The notes beneath the pieces are model-generated. The model saw nothing but the letters and a program-made list of their open reading frames with translations, was not told the origin of the DNA and ran no database searches. Position numbers and translations under genes: made by a program. Shown piece by piece: positions 44,993 through 56,439 of a DNA stretch of 64,000 nt. Where the stretch lies: contig NZ_CP134500.1 of the NCBI RefSeq assembly GCF_031760065.1, positions 1,922,001 through 1,986,000 on the forward strand, read 5' to 3'. The DNA comes from Streptomyces durocortorensis (GTDB lineage Bacteria > Actinomycetota > Actinomycetes > Streptomycetales > Streptomycetaceae). How positions within the stretch are numbered: position 1 is the first letter of the stretch; every line of letters begins with the position of its first letter.

Positions 44993-45401
44993 AGGCGCCG
45001 CCCTCGACGGCCGACGGGTCCATCCACATGACCTCCCAGATGTGGTGGTCGGGGTCCTGGAACGAGCGGCCGTACATGAAGCCCATGTCCTGCGTCTCGC
45101 CCGCCGGGGAGCCGCCGGAGGCCAGGGCCGCTTCGACGATCCGGTCCACCTCCTCGCGGCTGTCGGCGCTCAGGGCGAGGATGGCCTCGGTCGTCTTCGA
45201 GGCGTCGGCGATGTCCTTCTTGGTGAACTCCTTGAAGCGCGGCTCCGTCAGCAGCATGACGAAGATCGTGTCGCTGATCACCACACACGCCGTCTTGTCG
45301 TCGGTGAACTGCGGGTTGGCCGTGAAGCCGAGCTTCTCGAAGAAGCCCTTCGCGGTCTCCAGGTCCTTCACCGGCAGGTTCACGAAGATCATCTGAGCCA
45401 T
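44991..45401 (-). CDS. VOC family (glyoxalase-like) protein
   Basis: 136 residues. MAQMIFVNLPVKDLETAKGF and FEKLGFTANPQFTDD, then FMYGRSFQDPDHHIWEVMWM, are the paired beta-alpha-beta modules of the vicinal-oxygen-chelate family. A HIWEV Glu is kept for metal binding. Known relatives are annotated as glyoxalase/bleomycin-resistance proteins, and the reaction here is unknown. ATG 45401 follows GAGGA. Confidence 0.85.
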   Translation of the reverse strand: MAQMIFVNLPVKDLETAKGFFEKLGFTANPQFTDDKTACVVISDTIFVMLLTEPRFKEFTKKDIADASKTTEAILALSADSREEVDRIVEAALASGGSPAGETQDMGFMYGRSFQDPDHHIWEVMWMDPSAVEGGA

Positions 45402-45626
45402 GGTCGGTTCCTCTTCCCTCTGTCCCGTCGCGCCCCGGTCGATCCGTCCGGCGCTTTCGATGGTTAGACGACGGTGCCACGCGGAACTCATCGGTGTTCG
45501 GGGAAGCAGATTCCGCTCGCGTCCTCGCTCCCGTTCGCACCGGCCCCCCCGCGAGCCCGGCCTGACCCGAACGACAGGCCCCGGCGCCGAACCCCCGGGG
45601 CGCCCCGGGGCCCGGAGGCCCTTCGC

Positions 45627-46658
45627 TCAGGGCAGGGCCAGCGGCGCGCCGCCGCGGAGGAGGGAGCCGCCCAGCGGGGTCAGGGTGTGCAGCACCGAGC
45701 TGCCGTGGCGCAGGGTCAGGACCAGGCCCGCCTCGCGCAGCACGGAGGCGTGCTGGCTCGCGGAGGCCAGGGACACCCCGGCCCGGCGGGCCAGTTCACT
45801 CGTGGTGCAGCCGTTGCCGATGGACTGGAGGACGGCCGAGCGGGTGTGGCCGACGAGGCGGCCGAGCCAGGGGCCCGGCTCCGCGAACTCCGGGGCGCCG
45901 GGGTGCGTCACCGGGTAGACGAGCACCGGCGGGAGGGACGGGTCCCGGTAGACGACGGGCGTGCCCCGGCAGAAGAACGAGGGCTGGAGCAGCAGCCCGC
46001 GCCCGTCCAGATGCAGGTCGCGGTCGACCGGGTAGTCGGCCTCCAGCACGGGTGAGCGCCAGCGGATCATCGGCGGCAGGGTGGCCAGGAGCCCGTCCGC
46101 GCCGCCGTCCAGCAGCGCCCGGCCCCGGACGGCCCGGTCCGCCTCGATACTGGCCCTGACGTGCGGCCAGTACGGCTCGACGGCGGCGTGGTGGTAGCTG
46201 CGGAGGGCCCCGATCAGCCGGCCGAGCGGCTCGGCACGGCCCTCCAGGAGTGCGGCGGGCAGTGCCGCGCTCGCTCTCCCCGGGGGCCGTTGCCCGGCCG
46301 GGCGGCCCGCCCGCTGCCGCTGCCGCCCGGCGGCCAGCAGCTCCAGCTCCTCGCGGACACGGTCGGCGGGGGTGTCGCGCAGGGCCTCCATTCCGGTGTC
46401 GAGACCGAAAGGCTCGGCCCCCTCCTGGGAGGGCGTCAGAAAATCCGGGAAATAGCCGCGGGGCGGGACGACCGCCGCCAGCAGGTGTACTTCGCCATTC
46501 AACCGGGTCCGGGTTTCCGTACGCCATTTCCCGAAGATGGTCGAAGCACGCCGGTCCCTCAGCCGGTGAAAGCTGAGAATCGTTTCCCACAGCGCGTCCG
46601 GCCTCGTGGCCATCCGCACCCGCGAAAGGTCCAGCCTGGACACATGGATACGCAGCAC
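45627..46658 (-). CDS. ArsR-type winged-helix regulator with DUF5937-like N terminus
   Basis: 343 residues from GTG 46658, after a G-rich site. The N-terminal 240 residues are an actinobacterial module (LRIHVSRLDLSRVRMATRPD, WPHVRASIEADRAVRGRALL). The C-terminal HTH is VLQSIGNGCTTSELARRAGV then SLASASQHASVLREAGLV and TLRHGSSVLHTLT. This split layout occurs in Streptomyces ArsR proteins; the signal and targets are unknown. No regulated gene is evident next to it. Confidence 0.85.
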   Translation of the reverse strand: MLRIHVSRLDLSRVRMATRPDALWETILSFHRLRDRRASTIFGKWRTETRTRLNGEVHLLAAVVPPRGYFPDFLTPSQEGAEPFGLDTGMEALRDTPADRVREELELLAAGRQRQRAGRPAGQRPPGRASAALPAALLEGRAEPLGRLIGALRSYHHAAVEPYWPHVRASIEADRAVRGRALLDGGADGLLATLPPMIRWRSPVLEADYPVDRDLHLDGRGLLLQPSFFCRGTPVVYRDPSLPPVLVYPVTHPGAPEFAEPGPWLGRLVGHTRSAVLQSIGNGCTTSELARRAGVSLASASQHASVLREAGLVLTLRHGSSVLHTLTPLGGSLLRGGAPLALP

Positions 46659-46902
46659 TACTCCCCCACCTGTTGCATCCGCAATTGCCCCCACCGAAGG
46701 GTATGCGGGCCGTCACAGGAGGTCACCACGGGGTTTCGGCCAGAAGTGAAACGTCTCGCCCCGTTCCGCTTCACCCGAAAGGCTGTACGACGTCGGGTAC
46801 GCATCCGGTGCCCACCGGATGAGCACGTGAAGGCCGTGGGGGGCTTTGTGTGTTCGGCGGCGGTGGGCGACGGTGCGGCTCCGTACCCGACGGGGGTAAG
46901 CC
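46659..46902. other. Upstream region of the ArsR-type gene
   Basis: About 240 bases with no supported gene; it should contain the promoter of the minus-strand regulator. Confidence 0.4.
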
Positions 46903-46940
46903 GGGTGCGGTCCATGGGTGGGGATCCATGGACCGCACCC
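46903..46940. terminator. 15-bp perfect hairpin
   Basis: GGGTGCGGTCCATGG and CCATGGACCGCACCC pair around an 8-base loop. It is far from any stop codon (450 bases past ppdK), so its role is uncertain. Confidence 0.5.
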
Positions 46941-47179
46941 CGGTCCATCGGCCCCCGGAGGGTCGCCCGTCACCCGAATTTCTTTGCGCATTAAACGAAG
47001 CAATGTGCTCTGCGCCACATTCTCCGGGCGGTATTCCGTGCTCGCTTCTGACGACTCTCCCCTACCGCCGGTCACATCCGTGCACGCCGGTCCCCGTACC
47101 CGCCGATCATTTCCGGGCATCCCGGCTCCCGGAGCGCCGATCGCTCCCGGGCGCCGGGGCCGCTTCCGCAGGGCAGGGC

Positions 47180-47216
47180 GAAGCGGCGGCACCCCCGCAC
47201 AGGGTGCCGCCGCTTC
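47180..47216. terminator. 15-bp perfect hairpin
   Basis: GAAGCGGCGGCACCC and GGGTGCCGCCGCTTC pair around a 7-base loop, 178 bases past the ppdK stop. Confidence 0.55.
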
Positions 47217-47296
47217 CGGGTGCTCCGGGGCCGCCGTCGGGCCGGTCGAGCCGGTGAGGGTCCTGGCTCGGTCTTCGGCGGCGGCCCCGGAGGGAC

Positions 47297-47393
47297 GGGC
47301 CGCTCTGCGGCCCTGGTCGGTGGGCAGGGCCGTTCGTGCGGCCCTGCCCAGGAGATCCGGGGTGTTCGTGCACCCCGGACCGGTGAGTCCGGG
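47297..47393 (-). terminator. Hairpin cluster directly after ppdK
   Basis: Four stems: GGGCCGC/GCGGCCC (47297-47313), TGGGCAGGGCCG/CGGCCCTGCCCA (47321-47350), TCCGGGGTG/CACCCCGGA (47356-47379) and CCCGGAC/GTCCGGG (47374-47393). The second and third share the loop TTCGTG, and the last two overlap so only one can form. Confidence 0.65.
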
Positions 47394-50105
<2,712 letters not shown>

Positions 50106-50151
50106 GGGTCTCGACTCCTCGAGGACGCGGTGGCTGCCCTGACGGCGAGGA

Positions 50152-50182
50152 ACATACCCAGATCGAAGGTGTCTGGGTACGT
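50152..50182. promoter_or_regulatory. Inverted repeat upstream of ppdK
   Basis: Left arm ACATACCCAGA and right arm TCTGGGTACGT match at 10 of 11 positions around a 9-base spacer. It is centred about 60 bases before the start, a suitable place for a regulator. Confidence 0.5.
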
Positions 50183-50307
50183 CCACTTGGTCGTCATGCG
50201 GCCGCAACCACCCGTCCGCCAGCAGATCGAAAGGACCGCTCTACGGAGACGAGCGAAGTCATTCATTCATCTCTTGAAGGCCGCATGGCCGAAACTTGAC
50301 CATTCTC

Positions 50308-50419
50308 GCTCATCTGAGCTTCTCAAGTGGCAAGTGAGTCCACTTCTCGAAATCAGTGACGTGGCACTGAGTGCCAGGTCTTCCAGAAGTGCAGCCACTC
50401 ATATTCCGCTCATCTGAGC
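50308..50419. repeat. Two GCTCATCTGAGC elements 100 bp apart
   Basis: The 12-base, near-palindromic GCTCATCTGAGC occurs at 50308-50319 and 50408-50419. Both lie in the ppdK/HAD intergenic space. Confidence 0.6.
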
Positions 50420-50481
50420 GCAACCCCGATCAAGGGTGGCGCGAATCACGCTCGATTCGGACCCCGAATTTCAGGATTCGG

Positions 50482-50514
50482 ACCTCATGAGCACCTCATC
50501 AGCACCTCATCCGG
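50482..50514. repeat. 11-bp tandem repeat at the HAD stop codon
   Basis: ACCTCATGAGC, ACCTCATCAGC and ACCTCATCCGG follow each other without gaps and reach across the stop of the minus-strand HAD gene. Confidence 0.65.
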
Positions 50515-51169
50515 ACCGCAGACAGCCGCTCAGCACTCCGAGGTCGACCTCTTCCAGGCTACGGGCGAAGGTGCGCCCCCGCGCGGGCTCCACCGGCAGC
50601 AACGAGGGCACCACCAGCACCGCACACCCCGCGGCATCGGCGGAGGCCGTGCCGTCCGGGGAGTCCTCCACGGCGACACAGGCCGAGGCCGGGACGCCGA
50701 ACCGCAGCGCAGCCGCCCGGTAGGGATCGGGATGCGGCTTGGTCCGTACGGTGTCGTCGGCCGACAGAGTGAAGGCGAAGCCCGCCCCGGCCAGCGAGCC
50801 TCCCACCACGGCGTCCACGACACTCCGCGGCGAGGCGCTGACCAGGGCGTACGGCACTGCGGCGCCCTTCAGCGCGGCCAGCAGGGCGGCGGCCCCGGGG
50901 CGCAGCGGAGCGCCCGCGTCGACCTTGCGGAAGAACGAGCCGGTCAGTTCGACGGCGATGCCGGGGAGCGCGGACGCGGCCCGGTCCGTCACGGCGATCA
51001 GATGAGCGGCGGTGTCCTCGACGGCCCGGCCGACGACCTCGGGCGCATCGGCGGCGGTGAGCTCGTGGCCGAGCCCGGCGGCGACCTCCCGTGCCGTCTC
51101 CCACCAGAGCACCTCGGTGTCGACGAGGGTGCCGTCCATGTCGAAGAGCACGGCGGCGGGGGCGTTCAC
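50507..51169 (-). CDS. HAD superfamily phosphatase (phosphoglucomutase-like subgroup)
   Basis: 220 residues. Motif I is LFDMDGTLVDTE (nucleophile Asp), motif II VSASPRS, motif III around DTVRTKPHPDPY, and motif IV VEDSPDGTASADAAGC. The cap domain is of the C1 helical type. It dephosphorylates small molecules. The ATG overlaps the stop of the ABC ATPase gene as ATGA, so it is translated with the importer. This suggests that the imported compound is phosphorylated or is handled through a phosphorylated intermediate. Confidence 0.88.
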   Translation of the reverse strand: MNAPAAVLFDMDGTLVDTEVLWWETAREVAAGLGHELTAADAPEVVGRAVEDTAAHLIAVTDRAASALPGIAVELTGSFFRKVDAGAPLRPGAAALLAALKGAAVPYALVSASPRSVVDAVVGGSLAGAGFAFTLSADDTVRTKPHPDPYRAAALRFGVPASACVAVEDSPDGTASADAAGCAVLVVPSLLPVEPARGRTFARSLEEVDLGVLSGCLRSG

Positions 51170-52347
51170 GCGTCCACCCGGCGCTCGCCGGCGTCCATGG
51201 CTTCCGGCGCCGCCGTTTCCCGTGCAGGCACGACCAGCACCGGGCGGCGGACCGGGGTGACCCGTGCCCGTACCCCGGGAGCAAGCTCCGTGGCGTCCCG
51301 GGAGGGGAGGTCGGCCTTGGCCGCGACGCCGTCCGGGAGGTCGAGGAGGACCCGGGTGACCGAGCCGAGGAAGGAGGCGGAGACGACCGTGGCGGTGCCG
51401 TCCGGGTCGGCGGTGACACCGATGCTCTCGGGCCGGATGAGGACCTCGACCGGGCCCCGGCCCGCGGGAACATCACCGTCGACCGGGAGGGCGGCCCCCG
51501 CGACCTCGACCGAACCGCCGCCCGTCAGCCGTCCCGGCAGCCGGTTCATGGTGCCGACGAACTCGGCGACGAACGCGGTGGCGGGGCGCTCGTACAGCTC
51601 GGCCGGGGGCGCGCACTGCTCCAGGCGGCCCGCGTTGAGGACGGCGACCCGGTCGGCCATCGAGAGGGCCTCCTCCTGGTCGTGGGTGACGAAGATGGTG
51701 GTGATGCCCAGCGAGAGCTGGAGGCGGCGGATCTCCTCGCGGAGGGAGAGCCGGACCTTGGCATCGAGTGCCGAGAGCGGTTCGTCGAGCAGCAGCACCC
51801 GGGGCCGCAGGGCGAGCGCGCGGGCCAGGGCGACCCGCTGCTGCTGGCCGCCGGACATCTGGTGCGGGAAGCGGCCGCCGTGGTCGGGGAGTCCGACGAG
51901 GTCGAGGAGTTCGGCGGCGGTGGCGTGCCGCTCGGCCGCGGGCACCTTCCGTACGCGCAGGCCGAAGGCCACGTTGTCGCGGGCGTTGAGGTGCGGGAAG
52001 AGGCTGTAGGACTGGAAGACCATGCCGGCGTCGCGCCGGTTGGCGGGGATGCGGGTGATGTCCTCGCCGTCCACGAGGACCTCGCCGGAGTCCGGCTGCT
52101 CGAATCCGGCCAGTACCCGCAGCGCGGTGGTCTTGCCGCAGCCGGAGGGGCCGAGGAGGGCGAGCAGTTCGCCGGGTTCGGCGGTGAGGTCGAGTCCGTC
52201 GAGGGCCACGGTCGGGCCGAACGCCCGGCGCAGCGAGCGGAACTCCACTCGCGCTCCGGTGGCGGCGCGCCCGTCGGCGGGCGACCCGGCCCCGGCGGTC
52301 CGGGGCGGCTCGGGGCGTTGGGCGGCGGCGGTGGGCAGGGCTGACAT
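51166..52347 (-). CDS. ABC importer ATPase (PotA/PhnT/FbpC-like)
   Basis: 393 residues. Walker A is GPSGCGKTTAL, signature MSGGQQQRVALARA, Walker B RVLLLDEPLSALD and switch VTHDQEEALSMAD. A C-terminal TOBE-type domain (VLIRPESIGVTADPDGTATV) follows. This arrangement is that of ATPases for spermidine, iron or 2-aminoethylphosphonate importers. It is between the second permease and the HAD gene, with an ATGA overlap at its end. Confidence 0.9.
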   Translation of the reverse strand: MSALPTAAAQRPEPPRTAGAGSPADGRAATGARVEFRSLRRAFGPTVALDGLDLTAEPGELLALLGPSGCGKTTALRVLAGFEQPDSGEVLVDGEDITRIPANRRDAGMVFQSYSLFPHLNARDNVAFGLRVRKVPAAERHATAAELLDLVGLPDHGGRFPHQMSGGQQQRVALARALALRPRVLLLDEPLSALDAKVRLSLREEIRRLQLSLGITTIFVTHDQEEALSMADRVAVLNAGRLEQCAPPAELYERPATAFVAEFVGTMNRLPGRLTGGGSVEVAGAALPVDGDVPAGRGPVEVLIRPESIGVTADPDGTATVVSASFLGSVTRVLLDLPDGVAAKADLPSRDATELAPGVRARVTPVRRPVLVVPARETAAPEAMDAGERRVDA

Positions 52348-52353
52348 GGGTGG

Positions 52354-53259
52354 CTACTCCTTGCCGGGTACGGAGGTGGTGGAGGCGGCCGCCGGGACGG
52401 CGGTGGAGGACCCGGTTCCGGCGCGCGAGAGGACGAGCAGCAGGGCCCAGGTGATCAGCAGGGAGAGCAGGGACACGGCGACCGACATCCGGGCCTCGGC
52501 GCCGGAGACGGTGACGATCCACACCGCGAAGGGGCGGAAGCCCAGCAGCGAGGCGACCGTGTATTCGCCGAGCACCAGCGCGAGGGTCAGGAAGGAGGCC
52601 CCGGCGAGCGAGGAGCGCAGGTTGGGCAGGATGACGCGCGCGATGACGTACACCCGGCCCGCTCCGCAGTTCCGGGCCGCCTCCACCAGCGTGGGCACGT
52701 CGACCGCGCGCAGTCCGGCGTCCAGCGAGCGGTGGACGAACGGCAGTGCCAGCACGGTGTAGGCGAGCACCAGCACCACCGGGAACGACTCGTTCTGCAC
52801 GGCGAGGAAGGTCTGGTAGAGCGGGGTGCGCGAGAAGTGTTCGGGCCCCCAGCGCAGCACCGTGGCGATCCCGGTGACCAGCGCGATCGGCGGCACCACC
52901 AGCGGCATCATGCAGACGATCTCGACGACGGCGCGCAGCCGGGGCGGCCCGAGCCGGACCGCGACGAGGGCGGGCACGACGAGCAGCAGGGCCAGGGCGA
53001 TGGTGGCGACGGCGAGGGAGAGCGAGAGGAACAGGCTCTCGGTGAAGCCTTCGGCCGACAGAATCCCGCTGTACGCCTGGAAGGAGACGCCCTGCCCGGG
53101 GACGTGGACGGTGAAGACGAACGAGGAGACGAGGGGGGTGATGAAGTACAGCCCGGCGATCGCCAGCACGGCCCCGCGCCAGTAGCGCGGGCGCGGGCGG
53201 CGGGCCTTCTTCACCGTGGTGGGGACCGAAGCGGTGGAGACAGGGGTCAGTGCAGCCAT
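52354..53259 (-). CDS. ABC importer permease 2
   Basis: 301 residues with six membrane helices. The ATPase-binding loop is LVEAARNCGAGRVYVIARVI with the EAA pattern. The start at 53259 lies inside the end of the first permease gene (13-base overlap), so they are coupled. It resembles PotC-like or PhnV-like proteins. Confidence 0.88.
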   Translation of the reverse strand: MAALTPVSTASVPTTVKKARRPRPRYWRGAVLAIAGLYFITPLVSSFVFTVHVPGQGVSFQAYSGILSAEGFTESLFLSLSLAVATIALALLLVVPALVAVRLGPPRLRAVVEIVCMMPLVVPPIALVTGIATVLRWGPEHFSRTPLYQTFLAVQNESFPVVLVLAYTVLALPFVHRSLDAGLRAVDVPTLVEAARNCGAGRVYVIARVILPNLRSSLAGASFLTLALVLGEYTVASLLGFRPFAVWIVTVSGAEARMSVAVSLLSLLITWALLLVLSRAGTGSSTAVPAAASTTSVPGKE

Positions 53260-54164
53260 CGGGAGCTCCGTCGCTGGAGGGGCAGGTAGACCGCCATCAC
53301 CAGTCCGGCGATCACGATCATGTCGAGGCTCAGCGCGAGCGCCACGTTCTCCTGGCCGACCAGGACGTTCCCGGCGAGCGCATCGGCGATCTTGAGGGTG
53401 ACCAGCGGGACGGAGCCGCCGACGAGGGCGGCGGCCGTGGCGTGCGCGGCGAAGGCGCTGCCGAAGAGCAGGACGAAGCCGCCGAGCAGCGAGGGCGCGA
53501 GGACCGGCAGGCCCACGTGGCGCCAGAACTGCCAGGTGCCGGCCCCGGTGTTGAGCGCGGCCTCCCGCCACTGCGGGCGCACCCCGTCCAGCGCCGGGAC
53601 GACGACCAGCACCATGAGCGGGACCAGGAAGTAGAGGTAGATGACGGTGAGCCCGGTGAAGGAGTAGAGGTTCCAGCCGAGCGCCTCCAGGTGCCCGAGC
53701 TCCGTGACGACCCCGGAGATGCCGAGGGTCGCGACGAAGGCGAAGGCCAGGGGAACCCCGCCGAAGTTGGCGAGCACCCCGGAGGCGGTGAGTACCGCCC
53801 CGCGCAGTGCGCCACGCCGGGAGGTGACGACGGCCTGGGCGATCAGCACCCCGAGCACGGTGGCGAGCGCGGCGGTCAGCGCGGACAGCTGGACGCTGCC
53901 GGTGAGCGAGGTGAGGTAGGGCCCCTGGAGCGAGCGGGACAGGTGTTCGCCGGTGACCTCGGTGGTGCCGGCGACCGGGTCGGTGCGGGTGACGGCCCCG
54001 TACAGCAGGGCGCCCGCGGGCAGTCCGAAGCAGAGTCCGGCGAAGACGAGCAGCGGGAGCGCGCCGAGCCAGGCGCGGGGCGGCCGGCGGCGGGCGGTGC
54101 GGCCACCGGCCTTCACGGCGGCCGCCCCGGGTCCCGGGGCGGCGGACGGGTGGGGAACGGTCAT
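53247..54164 (-). CDS. ABC importer permease 1
   Basis: 305 residues, six membrane helices. The EAA-type loop reads WREAALNTGAGTWQFWRHVG. ATG 54164 overlaps the binding-protein stop (TGATG). It is paired with the following permease to form the membrane channel. Confidence 0.88.
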   Translation of the reverse strand: MTVPHPSAAPGPGAAAVKAGGRTARRRPPRAWLGALPLLVFAGLCFGLPAGALLYGAVTRTDPVAGTTEVTGEHLSRSLQGPYLTSLTGSVQLSALTAALATVLGVLIAQAVVTSRRGALRGAVLTASGVLANFGGVPLAFAFVATLGISGVVTELGHLEALGWNLYSFTGLTVIYLYFLVPLMVLVVVPALDGVRPQWREAALNTGAGTWQFWRHVGLPVLAPSLLGGFVLLFGSAFAAHATAAALVGGSVPLVTLKIADALAGNVLVGQENVALALSLDMIVIAGLVMAVYLPLQRRSSRWLH

Positions 54165-55342
54165 CAGGAGACGGCCTTGTCCCAGTTCTCGGAGAGCGTG
54201 GTGTTCGCCTTGTCGAGCTCTTCGGAGCTCGGGAAGGTCGGGGTGCCCTCGACCTTCGGCAGCTTGGCGACGAAGGTCTTGTCGGCGGTGCCGTCCTCGG
54301 TCATCGCGGGCAGCAGCACGGGCCGGGCGTAGCCCTTGAGCCAGAGGTTCTGGCCCTCGGCGCTGTAGAGGTACTCCATCCACAGCCGGGCGGCGGCCGG
54401 GTGCGGGGCGTCCTTGTTGACGGCCTGCGAGTAGAACTGGGCGTAGACGCCGTCGCTCGGCACGGAGACCTGCCAGTCGACGCCCTTGCTCTTGAACTGG
54501 TCGGCGTACCCGGCGTTCAGGTAGTCCCAGTCGATGCTGATCGGCGTCTCGCCCTTCTCGACGGTCGCCGGGGTGGACTCGACGGGGATGAAGTTGCCGC
54601 TCTTCTTCAGCTTGCCGAAGAAGTCGATGCCGGGCTGGATGTCCCCGAACGAGCCCTTGTTGGCCAGGGAGGCCGCGTACACCCCGCCGAACGCGGAGCC
54701 GGACTTGGTCGGGTTGCCGTTGAGGGCGACCTTCCCCTTGTACTCGGGCTTCAGCAGGTCGGCGAAGGTCTCGGGGCAGTTCTTGATGCGGGCGGCGTCG
54801 CAGCCGATGGAGACGTAGCCGCCGTAGTCGTTGTACCAGCGGCCGTCCGCGTCCTTCTGGCTGTCGGGGATCTTGTCCCAGGAGGCGACCTTGTACGGGG
54901 CGAAGAGGTTCTCGGCCGCGCCGCTGCGGGCGAAGGCGATGCCGAGGTCGAGGACGTCGGGGGCGCGCTTCTGGCCCTTGCGGGACTTGACGGCGGCTAT
55001 CTCGTCGGCGCTGGAGGCGTCCGGCGTCTCGCTCTTGATCTTGATCTTGTACTTCTCCTGGAAGGCCTTGATCAGCTCGCCGTAGTTGGCCCAGTCCGGC
55101 GGCAGAGCGATCACATTGAGCTCGCCCTCCTTCTCGGCGGCGGCGACCAGCTCCTCCAGCCCGCCGAAGTCGGCGGCCGAGGTGGCCTCGGTCCACTTCA
55201 CCCCGTTCGCGCCGGTCTCGGCCTTCTCCTCGGGTGCGGCGCCGCAGGCGGTGAGCGCGGTGAGGGCGGCGGTGGAGAGGGCGAGGGCGGCAACGGCACG
55301 GCTGTTGGCGCGGATACGGGGGCGGGGTCGGGCTCTGCGCAC
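54164..55342 (-). CDS. ABC importer solute-binding lipoprotein
   Basis: 392 residues from GTG 55342 with GGGAG eight bases upstream. A lipobox (LTALTAC) ends the signal peptide, so the mature protein is lipid-anchored. The two-lobed binding domain follows (LEELVAAAEKEGELNVIALP, YKIKIKSETPDASSADEIAA, RAPDVLDLGIAFARSG). The fold group includes binders of polyamines, iron and phosphonates, and the specific ligand is unknown. This is the first gene of the five-gene operon; a dyad 34 bases before the start could be the GntR operator. Confidence 0.88.
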   Translation of the reverse strand: MRRARPRPRIRANSRAVAALALSTAALTALTACGAAPEEKAETGANGVKWTEATSAADFGGLEELVAAAEKEGELNVIALPPDWANYGELIKAFQEKYKIKIKSETPDASSADEIAAVKSRKGQKRAPDVLDLGIAFARSGAAENLFAPYKVASWDKIPDSQKDADGRWYNDYGGYVSIGCDAARIKNCPETFADLLKPEYKGKVALNGNPTKSGSAFGGVYAASLANKGSFGDIQPGIDFFGKLKKSGNFIPVESTPATVEKGETPISIDWDYLNAGYADQFKSKGVDWQVSVPSDGVYAQFYSQAVNKDAPHPAAARLWMEYLYSAEGQNLWLKGYARPVLLPAMTEDGTADKTFVAKLPKVEGTPTFPSSEELDKANTTLSENWDKAVS

Positions 55343-55375
55343 GGTAGGTCTCCCAGGAGCGAAACGTGAGGGCCA

Positions 55376-55389
55376 CTTGTTCATACAAG
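55376..55389. promoter_or_regulatory. GntR-type operator candidate
   Basis: CTTGT-TCAT-ACAAG is a perfect 5-bp dyad with 4-base spacer, 34 bases before the binding-protein start and near a possible -10 (TATGAA on the minus strand). It matches the style of HutC/PhnF-type GntR operators. Confidence 0.5.
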
Positions 55390-55609
55390 CTGGCACCAGT
55401 TCGCCCGGACCAGGTGTCCGGGAAGTAAACGTCCCATGTCCACTGCCGCAAGAGGGTGGGAAGAGGAAAGCCCGTCATCCAGGGGCTGTGCTAGATAACG
55501 ACCGCGCATCGAAACGCTCCGCGACGACGTTAGAGTGAGCGGCAGGACCGTCACCGAAGAGCGGACCTGTACACAGCCACGATCCGCATCAGCCGGCCGA
55601 GGGGGGCGC

Positions 55610-56365
55610 GTGGGCCATTCGCGTTATCGGGAGATCGCCGAGTCGCTGCGCCAGGCGATCCGCAGCGGCGCCTATCCGCTGGGCTCCCGGCTGCCGTCCG
55701 AGAGCGACCTCGCCGCCCGCTGGGAGGCCTCGCGCGGCACGGTCCGCCAGGCGGTGGCGCTGCTCGCCTCGGAGGGCCTGATCGGCTCCAGGCAGGGGGC
55801 CCGGCGGGTGGTCCTGCGCCAGGAGCGCCGCCAGAGCTTCCAGCAGCTCAACAGCTTCGCTCAGTGGGCACAGGCGATGGGGTGCGAGGTCACCAGCCGC
55901 ATCCTGACCCGCACGATGCGCACCGCGACCGCCGAGGAGGCCGAACGCCTGGACACCGAGCCGGACAGCGAAGTGCTGTACGTGCTGCGGCTGCGGCGGC
56001 TCGACGGCGAGCCGGTGATGGTCGAGCGGACCGTGTACGCGGACTGGGTGGCCCCGGTGGTCCTGGCGCTGCCGGAGGACTGCGTCTCGATCATGGACAG
56101 CATCGCGGAGCGGGCGGACATCGTCGCGCACTACGGCGAGCACCTGATCGACGCGGTCGCGGCGGGCAGCGAGGACGCCCGGCTGCTGAGGGTGCGCCGG
56201 GCCAGCCCGCTGCTGCGGCAGCGCCACCTGACGTACACGGCGGCGGGCCGGGCCATCGAGTGGACGGACGACCGCTACCGGGCGGGCAGCGTGGTCTTCA
56301 ACGTGATGAACTCCGCGGCGGCGGCCCCGCTGGAGAGACGGGCGGGCCCGGACGTAGGGGGGTGA
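55610..56365 (+). CDS. GntR family regulator, HutC/UTRA subfamily
   Basis: 251 residues from GTG 55610, after GGGGGG; a GTG at 55535 is also in frame. The winged helix is SRYREIAESLRQAIRSGAYP, then LPSESDLAARWEASRGTVRQ. The UTRA effector domain follows (VTSRILTRTMRTATAEEAER, LYVLRLRRLDGEPVMVERTV, RQRHLTYTAAGRAIEWTDDR). Such proteins bind a small metabolite and release DNA. It is divergent from the importer genes and most likely controls them. Confidence 0.9.
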   Translation: MGHSRYREIAESLRQAIRSGAYPLGSRLPSESDLAARWEASRGTVRQAVALLASEGLIGSRQGARRVVLRQERRQSFQQLNSFAQWAQAMGCEVTSRILTRTMRTATAEEAERLDTEPDSEVLYVLRLRRLDGEPVMVERTVYADWVAPVVLALPEDCVSIMDSIAERADIVAHYGEHLIDAVAAGSEDARLLRVRRASPLLRQRHLTYTAAGRAIEWTDDRYRAGSVVFNVMNSAAAAPLERRAGPDVGG

Positions 56366-56376
56366 GGCCCTTCCCG

Positions 56377-56439
56377 TGCGGATTCGTACGGCGTCAGCCG
56401 CCCGATCCCATGCGGCTTCGTACGGCGTCAGCCGCCCGA
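56377..56439. repeat. 29-bp direct repeat covering the dus stop
   Basis: The copies at 56377-56405 and 56411-56439 differ at one base and begin 34 bases apart. The second includes the dus stop codon, so this is a short duplication of the gene's 3' end. Confidence 0.85.
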
